Shown: in pieces, positions 18,098 to 25,987 of the stretch
Layout: each line of letters opens with the position of its first letter
How positions within the stretch are numbered: position 1 is the first letter of the stretch
DNA from: an uncultured Rhodospirillales bacterium
Lineage (GTDB): Bacteria > Pseudomonadota > Alphaproteobacteria > Rhodospirillales > CALINB01
Assembly (NCBI GenBank): GCA_938045325.1
Contig: CALINB010000129.1
Location: 1 to 38,534, forward strand
Direction: 5' to 3'
DNA: 38,534 nucleotides
Made by a program: the position numbers and the translations under genes
Notes under the pieces: generated by a model
What the model saw: only the letters and a program-made list of their open reading frames with translations
The model's database searches: none
What the model was told of the DNA's origin: nothing

Positions 18098-19215
18098 GCC
18101 GGCGTTTGAATTAATTGCTCAATCGAGTTCAGCACCGTGGCGGTGACCGTTTCCGTACGATCCGTGCCGCCGAATTCAGCGGTTTTAATTTTACCGCCCT
18201 TGAACGTTTCAATGACGGCACGCTCTAACAATGAGCCCGCTTGAACGAGGGCGTCATTATTATGCCGCGTTCCCAGCCAATCGAGCATCATGGATGCCGA
18301 TAACAACATTGCCGTCGGATTGGCTTTGCCGCTGCCGGCAATGTCCGGTGCGCTGCCGTGAGCGGGCTGAAACATAGCGTGGTCATGACCAATATCGCCG
18401 GAAGGGGCAAACCCCATACCGCCGACAAGCGACGCCGCCAAATCGGACAGGATATCACCCATTAAATTTTCTGCGACGATGACATCGTACTGCCAAGGGG
18501 CGCGCACGAGATTGAGCGCCATCGCATCGACATAAACTGATTCCGTTTCAATATCCGAAAATTGGGTGGCCCGGTCGTTAAAAATTTCCCGGAAGAACGC
18601 CATCGTATTCAAAACATTGGCTTTATCGACACATGTCAGCTTGCCTGCAAAGCCCTGCTCTTTTCGGGTCCGTGCCAAATTGAATGAGAAATCGAACACT
18701 CGTTCCGATGCAGCGCGTGTAATAACGCAGCGATCGATTGCACGTTCGTTATCTTCACGAACACCTTTTGTGAAGTCGGCAAACATGCCTTCGGTCTGTT
18801 CCCGAATGAGCACAAAATCAATTTCCTGCGCGCGCGGATCGGATAAAGAAACCGGGACCCCCGGAATGCTACGCACTCGGCGCACGCCGGCAAACAATTC
18901 AAGCGCCATGCGCAAATCAATCTGCGGGTTAATTTCTGTGCCGTCGGGCTTTCGCACCTCGGGCAAACCCATGGCACCAAACAATATTGCATCCGTGGAT
19001 TTAACCGCCGCCCAAGTTTCGGCGGGCAGCTCTTCGCCGGTATCCCGGTAATGCCCGGCCCCGCCGACACAATCCTGAAATTCAAACCGAAAGCCGTCCA
19101 GTTGTACGGATAACTGCTCAAGGATATTTAGGCACGGCGGTATGATCTCGGGACCGATGCCATCGCCCGGCAAGACGGCAATGTTGTACGAAGGGGTATT
19201 GGCTGTTTCAGTCAT
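18094..19215 (-). CDS. Isocitrate/isopropylmalate dehydrogenase family protein (LeuB/TtuC-like)
   Basis: A 373-residue metal-dependent decarboxylating dehydrogenase. It has the N-terminal LPGDGIGPEI, the substrate-binding arginine region (DLRMALELFAGVRRVR, then FVLIREQTEG), Lys in CVDKANVL, and the Asp-rich metal site GDILSDLAASLVGG. The NAD-binding end is QPAHGSAPDIAGSGKANP. Family members act on 3-isopropylmalate, isocitrate, homoisocitrate, tartrate or D-malate. ENLMGDILSDLAAS differs from the DNLFGDILSDEAS of authentic LeuB, so a tartrate/D-malate-type or undetermined substrate is at least as likely as leucine synthesis. No leuA, leuC or leuD is nearby. It is divergent from the branched-chain-type ABC operon, sharing the 351-base region at 19216-19566. 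Confidence 0.88.
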   Translation of the reverse strand: MTETANTPSYNIAVLPGDGIGPEIIPPCLNILEQLSVQLDGFRFEFQDCVGGAGHYRDTGEELPAETWAAVKSTDAILFGAMGLPEVRKPDGTEINPQIDLRMALELFAGVRRVRSIPGVPVSLSDPRAQEIDFVLIREQTEGMFADFTKGVREDNERAIDRCVITRAASERVFDFSFNLARTRKEQGFAGKLTCVDKANVLNTMAFFREIFNDRATQFSDIETESVYVDAMALNLVRAPWQYDVIVAENLMGDILSDLAASLVGGMGFAPSGDIGHDHAMFQPAHGSAPDIAGSGKANPTAMLLSASMMLDWLGTRHNNDALVQAGSLLERAVIETFKGGKIKTAEFGGTDRTETVTATVLNSIEQLIQTPA

Positions 19216-19402
19216 AGGGCTTTCGCCACTGTACTCTATATGGCGTGATTGTAACGCAGCTCCCAGACGTTATCGCGATAGACACAACAAGCGAATTTAA
19301 ACCAATATCTTGATCGGTTTGATTTTGCATGGGCGTACTTATGAAACAAACAATTTCGTGGCGTCAAATTTTGCGATTTTATCGATTTCGGCTGTTGAAG
19401 TC

Positions 19403-19526
19403 TGGCGCCAAGCATAGCAAAATCAAACACATAAGATGCCGACTGAATGATCCATTCAGGAATTTATGTGGAGCGCTCAAAACGGCCATCATGAATTTCA
19501 GATGTCAGGCGCAGAGAGTGGCGCCA
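19403..19526. repeat. Two direct copies of the palindrome TGGCGCCA, 116 bases apart
   Basis: The octamer TGGCGCCA followed by AA or AG occurs at 19403-19410 and again at 19519-19526. Each copy is self-complementary, so each could bind a dimer, and the spacing is close to eleven helical turns. Both sit upstream of the transporter operon. GC-rich octamers can recur by chance in such DNA, so this is suggestive only. Confidence 0.35.
19443..19459. promoter_or_regulatory. Inverted repeat CTGAATG-ATC-CATTCAG, candidate operator
   Basis: Perfect 7-bp arms at 19443-19449 and 19453-19459 surround a 3-base centre. The size and symmetry suit a dimeric regulator, and the site is 108 bases before the binding-protein start codon. 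No regulator gene is adjacent, so the binding protein is unknown. Confidence 0.45.
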
Positions 19527-19566
19527 AAAACGCATCACCATAAACGCAATGAGGGAGGATTAACTC

Positions 19567-20811
19567 ATGCACAAAGTACTTAAATCAATGCCGGTTGCTG
19601 TCGCCGGCTTAACGGCCATCAGTTTGCTGACGGCCCCAACGGTCCAAGCCAAAGTCGAAGGCGACACAATCATTCTGGGCTCAGCCATTTCATTCACCGG
19701 GAAATACTCAACCAACGGTATTCATGCCAAAAACGGTTATGACTTGGCCGCAAAAAAAATTAATGAAGCTGGTGGCGTCAAAGTCGGCGGCAAATCCTAC
19801 AAGTTAAAAATTAAATATTATGACGACGAATCGACCCCGGCCCGGACGGCTCAACTTTTAGAGCGCCTGGTCAAACAGGACGGCGTTAAGTTTTTCTTAG
19901 GCCCGTACAGTTCTGCAACGACGAAAGCGGCGGCGCCGATAATTGAAAAATACAAGGTGCCGATGGTTGAGGCCGAAGGCGCTTCACGCTCCTTGTTTAC
20001 AAAAGGCTACCGCTATTTATTCGCCGTTCTTTCAACGTCCGAACAATACTTGGCAAGCTCGATTGCCTTAGCCGCTGAGCTCGCACCAAAACTCGGCAAA
20101 AAGGCGGTCGATATTAAAGTTGCGATGTCGTTTGAAAATGATCCGTTTTCTCTCGATGTGCGCGCCGGTGTCGTTGAGGACGTCAAACGCTACGGCATGA
20201 AGGTGGTCATCGACGATAAAATGCCGCGCGATCTCTCGGATATCTCGCCGACATTGCGTAAAGTTCAAGCGGTAAAACCGGATGTTTTGGTTATCTCTGG
20301 TCACTCTAAGGGCGCAGCGACGGCGGCACGGCAAATCAAAGAGCTGAAAATTGATGTACCGATGATCGCCATGACTCACTGCGAAGCGGCAAAAATCGTT
20401 AAAAAGTTCGGCAAGTCGGTCGATGATTTCCTGTGCCCGACGCAATGGGCGGAAACGCTAAGTTATAAAGACGGGCTGTTCGGTTCGGCCGCCGACTACG
20501 ACAAGCTTTTTAAAGACACATATAAAGGTTACAAGAACGTGCCGTATCAATCGGCGCAAGCCTCCGCCGCTGTGCAGGTTTGGAAAGACGCCCTCGAGCG
20601 GGCCAACTCGTTTGATCCGAAAAAAGTCCGCGACGCCCTTTCCGCCACAAATATGAAAACCTTCTACGGCAACATCAAATTCTCCAAGGCCGGCAATAAT
20701 ATTGCCAAGCCGATGGTGCTGCGCCAAATACAAAACGGAAAGTATCGCGTTGTTGCGCCGTCCAAATGGGCGTCCCATCCCGTGAACTTCCCGCGTAAAG
20801 CAAAAGACTAA
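19567..20811 (+). CDS. livK: Branched-chain amino-acid-type ABC transporter, periplasmic binding protein
   Basis: A 414-residue periplasmic binding protein of the LivJ/LivK type (Peripla_BP_6). A classical signal peptide occupies about residues 1-28, with the basic start MHKVLK, a hydrophobic core and VQA before the likely cleavage point. The mature part shows the two-lobed receptor pattern, with ILGSAISFTGKYSTNG near its start and the conserved FLGPYSSATT in lobe one. It captures the solute and delivers it to the membrane permeases encoded 89 bases downstream. The ligand may be leucine, isoleucine or valine, but this family also binds other amino acids, amides, urea and aromatic acids. A strong hairpin after the gene probably raises its expression relative to the permeases. 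Confidence 0.92.
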   Translation: MHKVLKSMPVAVAGLTAISLLTAPTVQAKVEGDTIILGSAISFTGKYSTNGIHAKNGYDLAAKKINEAGGVKVGGKSYKLKIKYYDDESTPARTAQLLERLVKQDGVKFFLGPYSSATTKAAAPIIEKYKVPMVEAEGASRSLFTKGYRYLFAVLSTSEQYLASSIALAAELAPKLGKKAVDIKVAMSFENDPFSLDVRAGVVEDVKRYGMKVVIDDKMPRDLSDISPTLRKVQAVKPDVLVISGHSKGAATAARQIKELKIDVPMIAMTHCEAAKIVKKFGKSVDDFLCPTQWAETLSYKDGLFGSAADYDKLFKDTYKGYKNVPYQSAQASAAVQVWKDALERANSFDPKKVRDALSATNMKTFYGNIKFSKAGNNIAKPMVLRQIQNGKYRVVAPSKWASHPVNFPRKAKD

Positions 20812-20828
20812 GAAGTAAGCCCAATGAT

Positions 20829-20853
20829 CGCCCCCGCCCTCGTGGTGGGGGCG
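20829..20853 (+). other. Stable intercistronic hairpin after the binding-protein gene
   Basis: A 10-bp GC-rich stem with one G-U pair (20829-20838 with 20844-20853) and a 5-base loop. No T run follows, so full termination is unlikely. Such hairpins after binding-protein genes commonly protect the upstream mRNA from 3' decay or reduce downstream transcription, which suits the higher demand for the receptor. Confidence 0.7.
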
Positions 20854-20899
20854 CATCGTTTCGGGATGGCGAACACGGCAAAATTATAAGGGGCGCTTC

Positions 20900-21802
20900 A
20901 TGCTCGGGAACCTTCAGTTATTGATTGCGGCACCGGCGTTGAATGTTCAGCTACTGCTGGACGGCATTCTCATTGGCGCCGTTTTTGCCTTGTCAGCCTA
21001 CGGCCTCGCCCTCGTCTGGGGCGTGATGAATGTTAAAAATTTAGCCCAGGGTGATTTTGTAATCTTCGGCGGCTATCTTGCCTGGTGGCTGCAAAAAACT
21101 TTCGGCATCCACCCGATTTTCATGATGCCCGTCGTTATGGCGTTGTTGTTCATTTTCGGCTGGATCATGTATGTGCTTATCATCCGCTGGGTAATCGACC
21201 GCGATCTTTTTACCTCTTTGCTGGCGACATTCGGCATCGCTTTTGTTCTTCAACAACTTCTCAACCTTGCCTTCGGCCCGGAAATCCAAACGGCCAATTC
21301 AGGTATGCAAACCCGCACGTTGTTCAGCACCGTTTCGGTTGCGGAAATCAAAGTGGTCTCGTTTATTCTGTGCTGCATTTTAGCCGCCCTCATCGTTGCC
21401 TTTATGAAGCGAAGCCGCATGGGACAAGCCATTCGCGCAACCGCGCAGGACCCGCGCGCGGCCCGCATCATGGGCATCGACACGGAACGGGTGTACGCCT
21501 TTACCTATGCGCTGAACGCTGCCATTTGCGGTGCCGCCGGCGTGTTGATCGCCATGATTTGGGTCATTCAGCCGTTTTACGGCATTACCCATTCGATCCG
21601 GTCGTTTGTTATCGTCACCGCCGCCGGTCTCGGTAATTTACCGGGCGTCATTGTTTCGGCTCTCGGCCTCGGCGTGATCGAACAATTCGGCGGCTTCGTA
21701 TTGGGTGCCGAGTTCCAACAGGTCGCCGTCGTCGGCATGCTGCTGATCGTACTAATCTGGCGGCAGCATCAAATGCGTAAATTGCGTCAGGTGGTGCAAT
21801 GA
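20900..21802 (+). CDS. livH: ABC transporter permease, LivH type
   Basis: A 300-residue inner-membrane permease with about eight hydrophobic helices. The N-terminal LLLDGILIGAVFALSAYGLA and the cytoplasmic coupling region around IRATAQDPRAARIMGID (about residues 175-195) are typical of LivH proteins, which contact the ATPases through an EAA-like loop. It pairs with LivM to form the translocation path. AAGGGG lies shortly before the ATG. Its last four bases overlap the start of livM (ATGA), so the two subunits are probably made in equal amounts by coupled translation. The family is clear; the solute is set by the binding protein. Confidence 0.95.
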   Translation: MLGNLQLLIAAPALNVQLLLDGILIGAVFALSAYGLALVWGVMNVKNLAQGDFVIFGGYLAWWLQKTFGIHPIFMMPVVMALLFIFGWIMYVLIIRWVIDRDLFTSLLATFGIAFVLQQLLNLAFGPEIQTANSGMQTRTLFSTVSVAEIKVVSFILCCILAALIVAFMKRSRMGQAIRATAQDPRAARIMGIDTERVYAFTYALNAAICGAAGVLIAMIWVIQPFYGITHSIRSFVIVTAAGLGNLPGVIVSALGLGVIEQFGGFVLGAEFQQVAVVGMLLIVLIWRQHQMRKLRQVVQ

Positions 21803-22890
21803 GCCGTTTTCTCAAAGGTGTCGACAGTTTTGAAACAAACGAGCGCAAGCAGCTGCCGTTTTATATCGGCCTTGTCGGCTTCGGACTGATCGCACCGTTC
21901 CTGTTTCCAAATTACTTGTTTCAGATCGCCATCCTTTGGATCATGATTTTGTTCGCCCAAACTTGGGACACCATGGGCGGGCAGATGGGCTACAATTCGC
22001 TCGGTAACATTTTCTTTTTCGGCGCCGGGATGTACATCTCCGCCATCGTGCAGGTCGGCCTCGTTTATGATGTCGGCGTTTACACATCCGCCGCGGGGGC
22101 GGGTAAGGCGTCCTTCACGCCTGAACAGTACTATCAGGGCATTATTTACGGCACCCTCGCGGCCGCGTTTGGCTCAGCCCTCCTCGCGCCCATATTAGGA
22201 CTCATTATGTTCGGCCTTAGGGCCGCTTACTTTGCAATCGGCACCCTTGGTATCGCGCTGGCAGCCGGTGAACTATTCGGTGCTTGGCAATGGGTCGGAG
22301 GTGGTGGTGGCATCGCCATGCCGGTGCACCCGGGCACGGCGGATGCCCGTGCGGAGTTTTTCTATTGGTTCAGTTTTGGCGCCGCAGTCATTACATTCCT
22401 CGCGCTCAAAAGGCTTTATCAAACCCGTTTCGGCCTCGCCATTAACGCGATTCGCGACGATGAAGATAAAGCCGAGGCGCTTGGTGTTCACACATTGCGT
22501 CATAAAATCGTCGCCTGGTCCGTCTCGGCATTTTTCCTCGGCATCTCGGGCGCCATTTTCGGCAACATGACCGGCTTCATCGAACCCCTCGAAGTCGCCT
22601 TCCCGACCGTCACCTTCGGTATCTTTATGGTCGCCATGCCGCTCCTGGGCGGCAAAGGAACTCTGTGGGGTCCAGTCATGGGCGCCATCGTGTTTCACTT
22701 GGTGAAGGAAGTGACATGGACCTACCTTTTGGGCTGGCAGTGGGTCGCGCTCGGTATGATCATCATCATCACTGTCGTGTTTTTCCAACAAGGCATCATG
22801 GGCTGGATGAAAGAAAAATGGCCCGAAAAATTCGGCGTCGTCATCGATCAAACCGCAACCGAAGCACGCAATAAGGGAGCCGCGGAATGA
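21799..22890 (+). CDS. livM: ABC transporter permease, LivM type
   Basis: A 363-residue permease with about nine to ten hydrophobic segments, the partner of LivH. The conserved region AINAIRDDEDKAEALGV (around residues 213-230), which binds the ATPase, and the following FFLGISGAIFGNMTGFI are typical of LivM. A periplasmic-looking insertion of about 25 residues near residue 95 (starting YDVGVYTSAAGAG) lies between early helices and may vary among relatives. The start overlaps livH by four bases and the end overlaps livG by four. All four membrane and ATPase genes are thus continuously coupled. Confidence 0.95.
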   Translation: MSRFLKGVDSFETNERKQLPFYIGLVGFGLIAPFLFPNYLFQIAILWIMILFAQTWDTMGGQMGYNSLGNIFFFGAGMYISAIVQVGLVYDVGVYTSAAGAGKASFTPEQYYQGIIYGTLAAAFGSALLAPILGLIMFGLRAAYFAIGTLGIALAAGELFGAWQWVGGGGGIAMPVHPGTADARAEFFYWFSFGAAVITFLALKRLYQTRFGLAINAIRDDEDKAEALGVHTLRHKIVAWSVSAFFLGISGAIFGNMTGFIEPLEVAFPTVTFGIFMVAMPLLGGKGTLWGPVMGAIVFHLVKEVTWTYLLGWQWVALGMIIIITVVFFQQGIMGWMKEKWPEKFGVVIDQTATEARNKGAAE

Positions 22891-23633
22891 CGTCATCCGT
22901 GATCGAGGTCGACAACGTTTCGAAAGCCTTCGGCGGCGTCATTGCCAACAAGGAAATTTCGCTGACCGTGCCAAACGGCAAAATCACCGGCTTGATCGGT
23001 CCTAACGGTTCGGGCAAAACGACGCTGTTTAACTCCATCGTCGGTTATCACCCCATTGATGACGGCTCGATTAAATTCGAAGGAAACGAAATATCGACGA
23101 TGCGCGTTCAGGAAATTGCACGCCTCGGATTGATCCGCACATTCCAGCAAACGCGGATCTTCTCCAAAATGAACTGTATCGATAACCTGCTGATTTCGAT
23201 CCCGCATCGCACGGCAACTTTCAAGGACATGTTCAGGTCTTACGATCCGGAAACGCTCGACAAAGCCGAGGCATTGCTGGAATTCGTCGGATTGTATCAA
23301 AAACGGTTCCTGATCGCCGGCGAGTTGTCGTTCGGCCAACAACGCCTGCTCGAGTTCGCGACGGCGCTGATGAACGAGCCGAAAGTATTATTGTTGGACG
23401 AGCCGACCGCGGGCATCAACCCGACACTTATCAACGGTCTCATCGACCGCTTGAAACGCGCCAACACGGATTTCGGCATTACGCTGTTTGTGATTGAACA
23501 CAACATGCGGGTCATCATGAACCTGGCCGAAAATATTTATTGCCTGGCGCATGGTGAATTATTGGCGCATGGCACGCCTGATGAAATTCAAAATGATCAG
23601 CGCGTAATCGACGCTTATTTGGGGGCGCACTGA
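22887..23633 (+). CDS. livG: ABC transporter ATP-binding protein, LivG type
   Basis: A 248-residue ATPase. It has Walker A GPNGSGKTT near residue 37, a Q-loop in RTFQQTRIF, the signature LSFGQQRLLEFA and Walker B VLLLDEPTAG. The switch histidine is in VIEHNM and the C-terminal end carries the LivG-type extension (HGTPDEI...VIDAYLGAH). It forms a heterodimer with LivF below the LivH-LivM pore and powers import. The signature reads LSFGQ rather than the usual LSGGQ, which is common in LivG proteins. It overlaps livM by four bases and livF by one. Confidence 0.95.
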   Translation: MTSSVIEVDNVSKAFGGVIANKEISLTVPNGKITGLIGPNGSGKTTLFNSIVGYHPIDDGSIKFEGNEISTMRVQEIARLGLIRTFQQTRIFSKMNCIDNLLISIPHRTATFKDMFRSYDPETLDKAEALLEFVGLYQKRFLIAGELSFGQQRLLEFATALMNEPKVLLLDEPTAGINPTLINGLIDRLKRANTDFGITLFVIEHNMRVIMNLAENIYCLAHGELLAHGTPDEIQNDQRVIDAYLGAH

Positions 23634-24496
23634 TGGCTGAATCACGCGCCGGCGGCTATCATATCGGGTCTGTCGATACGGTCATCTCGGTCGAGGAAGT
23701 CGACCGCCAGGCCCGCCAACTTGCCGAGCCGATTCCGATTGAAAAAATCGGATCGCTCGCGAACAACAAGCCCTATGTAACCATCAGCGGCTTGAATGCA
23801 GGTTACGGCAAGATGGAGATCCTGCACGATTTCAATTTGCAGGTCGCGAAAGGACAGTCGCTGTGCCTGATCGGTCCGAACGGCGCCGGCAAATCAACAA
23901 TCCTGCATTCGATTTACGGTTTTACGAACATCTTTAACGGCACCATCACAATTGAATCTGATGCCGGACCGCGCGAAATCACCGCTCTAAGTCCGAATCA
24001 AAAACTCAAGGAAGCCGGTATCGCTTATATCCTACAGGACAAATCCATCTTTCCGAGCATGACGGTCGAGGAAAATCTCTGGATGGGCGGCTTTTTGATG
24101 GATAGCCCCACGCAAGCCAAAGAGGCGGCCGAGAAGGTCTTCGCCAAATACGACCGTCTAGCGGCACGGCGCACCCACCAGGCCAAGGTCCTCTCGGGCG
24201 GTGAACGGCGCCTGTTGGAAATTTCACGCGCGCTCGTCATGGAGCCGGATGTTTTGCTCGTGGACGAGCCGTCCATCGGGCTTGAACCGCGCTTTATCGA
24301 TTTGGTGTTTGAAATTCTTGACGACTTGCAACGCAACGAAGGCAAAACCATCATCATGGTCGAGCAGAACGCCAAGCGCGGACTCGAGTTTGCCGATCTC
24401 GGCTATGTGCTGGTATCGGGCGAATTGGCCATGGCCGATAAAGGAAACGACCTGCTCGAAAACCCGGATGTCGGGCGCCTTTTCTTAGGCGGTTAA
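23633..24496 (+). CDS. livF: ABC transporter ATP-binding protein, LivF type, with N-terminal extension
   Basis: A 287-residue ATPase, about 50 longer than standard LivF. The ATPase domain starts near residue 48 (PYVTISGLNAGYGKMEIL) and has Walker A GPNGAGKST, signature LSGGERRLLEI, Walker B VLLVDEPSIGL and the switch histidine position replaced by Gln in MVEQNA, as is usual for LivF. The preceding 47 residues are polar and acidic with no known motif; the segment from VISVEEVDRQARQLAEP looks helical. The ATG at 23633 shares one base with the livG stop, so translation here is likely, but an inner start cannot be excluded. The gene ends three bases from the convergent MFS gene. Confidence 0.93.
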   Translation: MAESRAGGYHIGSVDTVISVEEVDRQARQLAEPIPIEKIGSLANNKPYVTISGLNAGYGKMEILHDFNLQVAKGQSLCLIGPNGAGKSTILHSIYGFTNIFNGTITIESDAGPREITALSPNQKLKEAGIAYILQDKSIFPSMTVEENLWMGGFLMDSPTQAKEAAEKVFAKYDRLAARRTHQAKVLSGGERRLLEISRALVMEPDVLLVDEPSIGLEPRFIDLVFEILDDLQRNEGKTIIMVEQNAKRGLEFADLGYVLVSGELAMADKGNDLLENPDVGRLFLGG

Positions 24497-24499
24497 GCC

Positions 24500-25756
24500 C
24501 TATTCCCGGTCCATCGTGAAAAGCGCCAACGGGCCGATGGCAACAAACACGGCCATAGCCCCAAATGCGATGAGCCATGCTTGCGGCTCATTCTCACCGC
24601 CCGCCACATCGAGGACGGCACCAAATACGAACGGCATGATGAACGCGGCACTAAAAGCAAGCATCGCATGCACCGCCATAGAAGCGCCATGCCGGGCCGG
24701 TTCGGCGCGCGCGAGCAGCCCTGCATTGATGATGCCGGAGTCGGCAGTCACGATAAAACCGTAGAAACACGCAATCACAAACACGATGACGAACGTGGCC
24801 TCGACGGACAGCGCAAGCGCAATCCCGGTTGCTGCCGATAAAGCCATGATGGCCATGATAACAACGCGGCGGTTGATATGTTGTGAGAGCTTGCTCGCCA
24901 GCAGGATCGCCGGCAGGCCGAGAGCCGTCATGATGGAAGCAACCGCCGGCGGCGCGAGATCGAATTGGAAATTCAGCGAGGCTTGATTTGAGGCCGCAAA
25001 AACCAAGAGTGCCACGATCCAAGCCCGCATCACCGCGGATTCGCCGTTATGTACGGCATAAGCAATCGAATGGACGAGCGCGCGGCGATTTTGCAGGACC
25101 GGCCTGAAATCGAAAATGGGGCGTGACTCAAGTGAATGTTGCCGGGGTTTTGGGTGAACGAAAAGTACAACCATGATCAATCCGATAAAGGGGCCGACCG
25201 CTAATAATTGGAACGCGCCGCGCCAACCGAAAGCATCGGCCAACACACCCGTCAGTGAAAACGAGATACTGACGCCGACGGTAAATGTTGCGGTGAAAAT
25301 CGCAGCGGCATGATCTCGTTGCTCCGCGGGCACACGTTCGTTAAGCGCCTTCAGGCCCGGCATATACATGCCGGCAAACCCGACCCCTTGCAGGCCCCAC
25401 CACACACTCGCACTCACAAGACCCACGGCGGTGTATGCGAATCCAATCGGCGCGATCATGCTGACAAATAGTCCGAATAGAATAACCCGGCGCGCATCAA
25501 TACGGTCCGTGAGCGCCGAAAGGATCGGCACGCTCGCGGCATACCCCGCGAAATAAACACCGCTGATCCAACCAGCGGCTGTATTCGATAGCCCCCATTC
25601 GGCCTTGAACGTCGGCAGTAACGCCGGATAGGCGACGATGCCGATCATGCCGAGAACCGTCGCGCTGAACATTACTGCGATGAGCCCGTTAGCCGGTAAG
25701 GTCTTCATGGGAATCGTCGCAAGGCCATGAGGTATCCGCTTTTTCGAATGCCGCAT
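24500..25756 (-). CDS. MFS transporter
   Basis: A 418-residue major facilitator protein with 12 predicted helices. It has the MFS motif A-like loop ALTDRIDARRVILFG between helices 2 and 3, in about the expected place. The start is uncertain: ATG 25756 gives a basic 16-residue leader, while ATG 25708 begins MKTLPANGLIAVMF just before helix 1 and is equally plausible; neither has a good ribosome binding site. It lies 36 bases downstream of tRNA-Gly on the same strand. A run of seven Ts follows the tRNA, so readthrough from the tRNA promoter may be limited. The substrate is unknown, and the nearby ABC operon runs the other way. Confidence 0.85.
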   Translation of the reverse strand: MRHSKKRIPHGLATIPMKTLPANGLIAVMFSATVLGMIGIVAYPALLPTFKAEWGLSNTAAGWISGVYFAGYAASVPILSALTDRIDARRVILFGLFVSMIAPIGFAYTAVGLVSASVWWGLQGVGFAGMYMPGLKALNERVPAEQRDHAAAIFTATFTVGVSISFSLTGVLADAFGWRGAFQLLAVGPFIGLIMVVLFVHPKPRQHSLESRPIFDFRPVLQNRRALVHSIAYAVHNGESAVMRAWIVALLVFAASNQASLNFQFDLAPPAVASIMTALGLPAILLASKLSQHINRRVVIMAIMALSAATGIALALSVEATFVIVFVIACFYGFIVTADSGIINAGLLARAEPARHGASMAVHAMLAFSAAFIMPFVFGAVLDVAGGENEPQAWLIAFGAMAVFVAIGPLALFTMDRE

Positions 25757-25792
25757 TTTATGCCGGAAGCAACAACCATTGGGGCAAAAAAA

Positions 25793-25867
25793 TGGAGCGG
25801 GCGATGAGATTCGAACTCACGACTTCAACCTTGGCAAGGTTGCGCTCTACCCCTGAGCTACGCCCGC
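25793..25867 (-). tRNA. glyT: tRNA-Gly (anticodon GCC)
   Basis: Read on the reverse strand, the acceptor stem GCGGGCG pairs perfectly with CGCCCGC. The D arm contains TAGCTCAGGGGTAGAGC. The anticodon loop is TTGCCAA, giving anticodon GCC for glycine codons GGC and GGU. The T arm contains GTTCGAATC. The discriminator is T and the 3' CCA is encoded at 25793-25795. The structure is complete, and a T run follows at once. It stands alone, with no other tRNA in the window. Confidence 0.97.
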
Positions 25868-25919
25868 CCAAACCGCGGATATGGGAACCTGATTGAGGTT
25901 TTCATGCGGTGGGGCGCCG

Positions 25920-25947
25920 ATGATACGCCAAGCGGCCTAGTTTGCAA
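25920..25947 (-). promoter_or_regulatory. Candidate sigma-70 promoter for tRNA-Gly
   Basis: On the reverse strand TTGCAA (25942-25947) and TATCAT (25920-25925) are separated by 16 bases. Transcription would begin near 25912, about 45 bases before the mature tRNA. Both boxes differ from consensus at one or two positions. Confidence 0.42.
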
Positions 25948-25987
25948 GTGATTTACACAGCCCCTGCTATAGCCTTATTTTGCCGGG

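Larger units (their letters stand above)
19216..19566. promoter_or_regulatory. Divergent intergenic region, leader of the ABC transporter operon
   Basis: 351 bases without a credible gene, lying between the leftward dehydrogenase and the rightward binding-protein gene. It contains a 7-bp inverted repeat at 19443-19459, two copies of the palindrome TGGCGCCA at 19403 and 19519, and a strong ribosome binding site (GGGAGGA, about 19552-19558) for the ATG at 19567. Short open frames across it start inside the region but have no good ribosome binding site or recognisable protein. Promoters for both flanking genes are expected here, but I could not fix -10/-35 boxes with confidence. Confidence 0.55.

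Noticed and set aside
19329-19583. 84-codon frame in the leader of the ABC operon
   Set aside because: It overlaps the binding-protein start, shows no recognisable protein and lacks a good ribosome binding site. The region is better explained as regulatory DNA.
22273-22896. 207-codon open frame antisense to livM
   Set aside because: Composition is rich in His, Asp and Glu, as expected from reading a membrane-protein gene backwards. No domain is seen.
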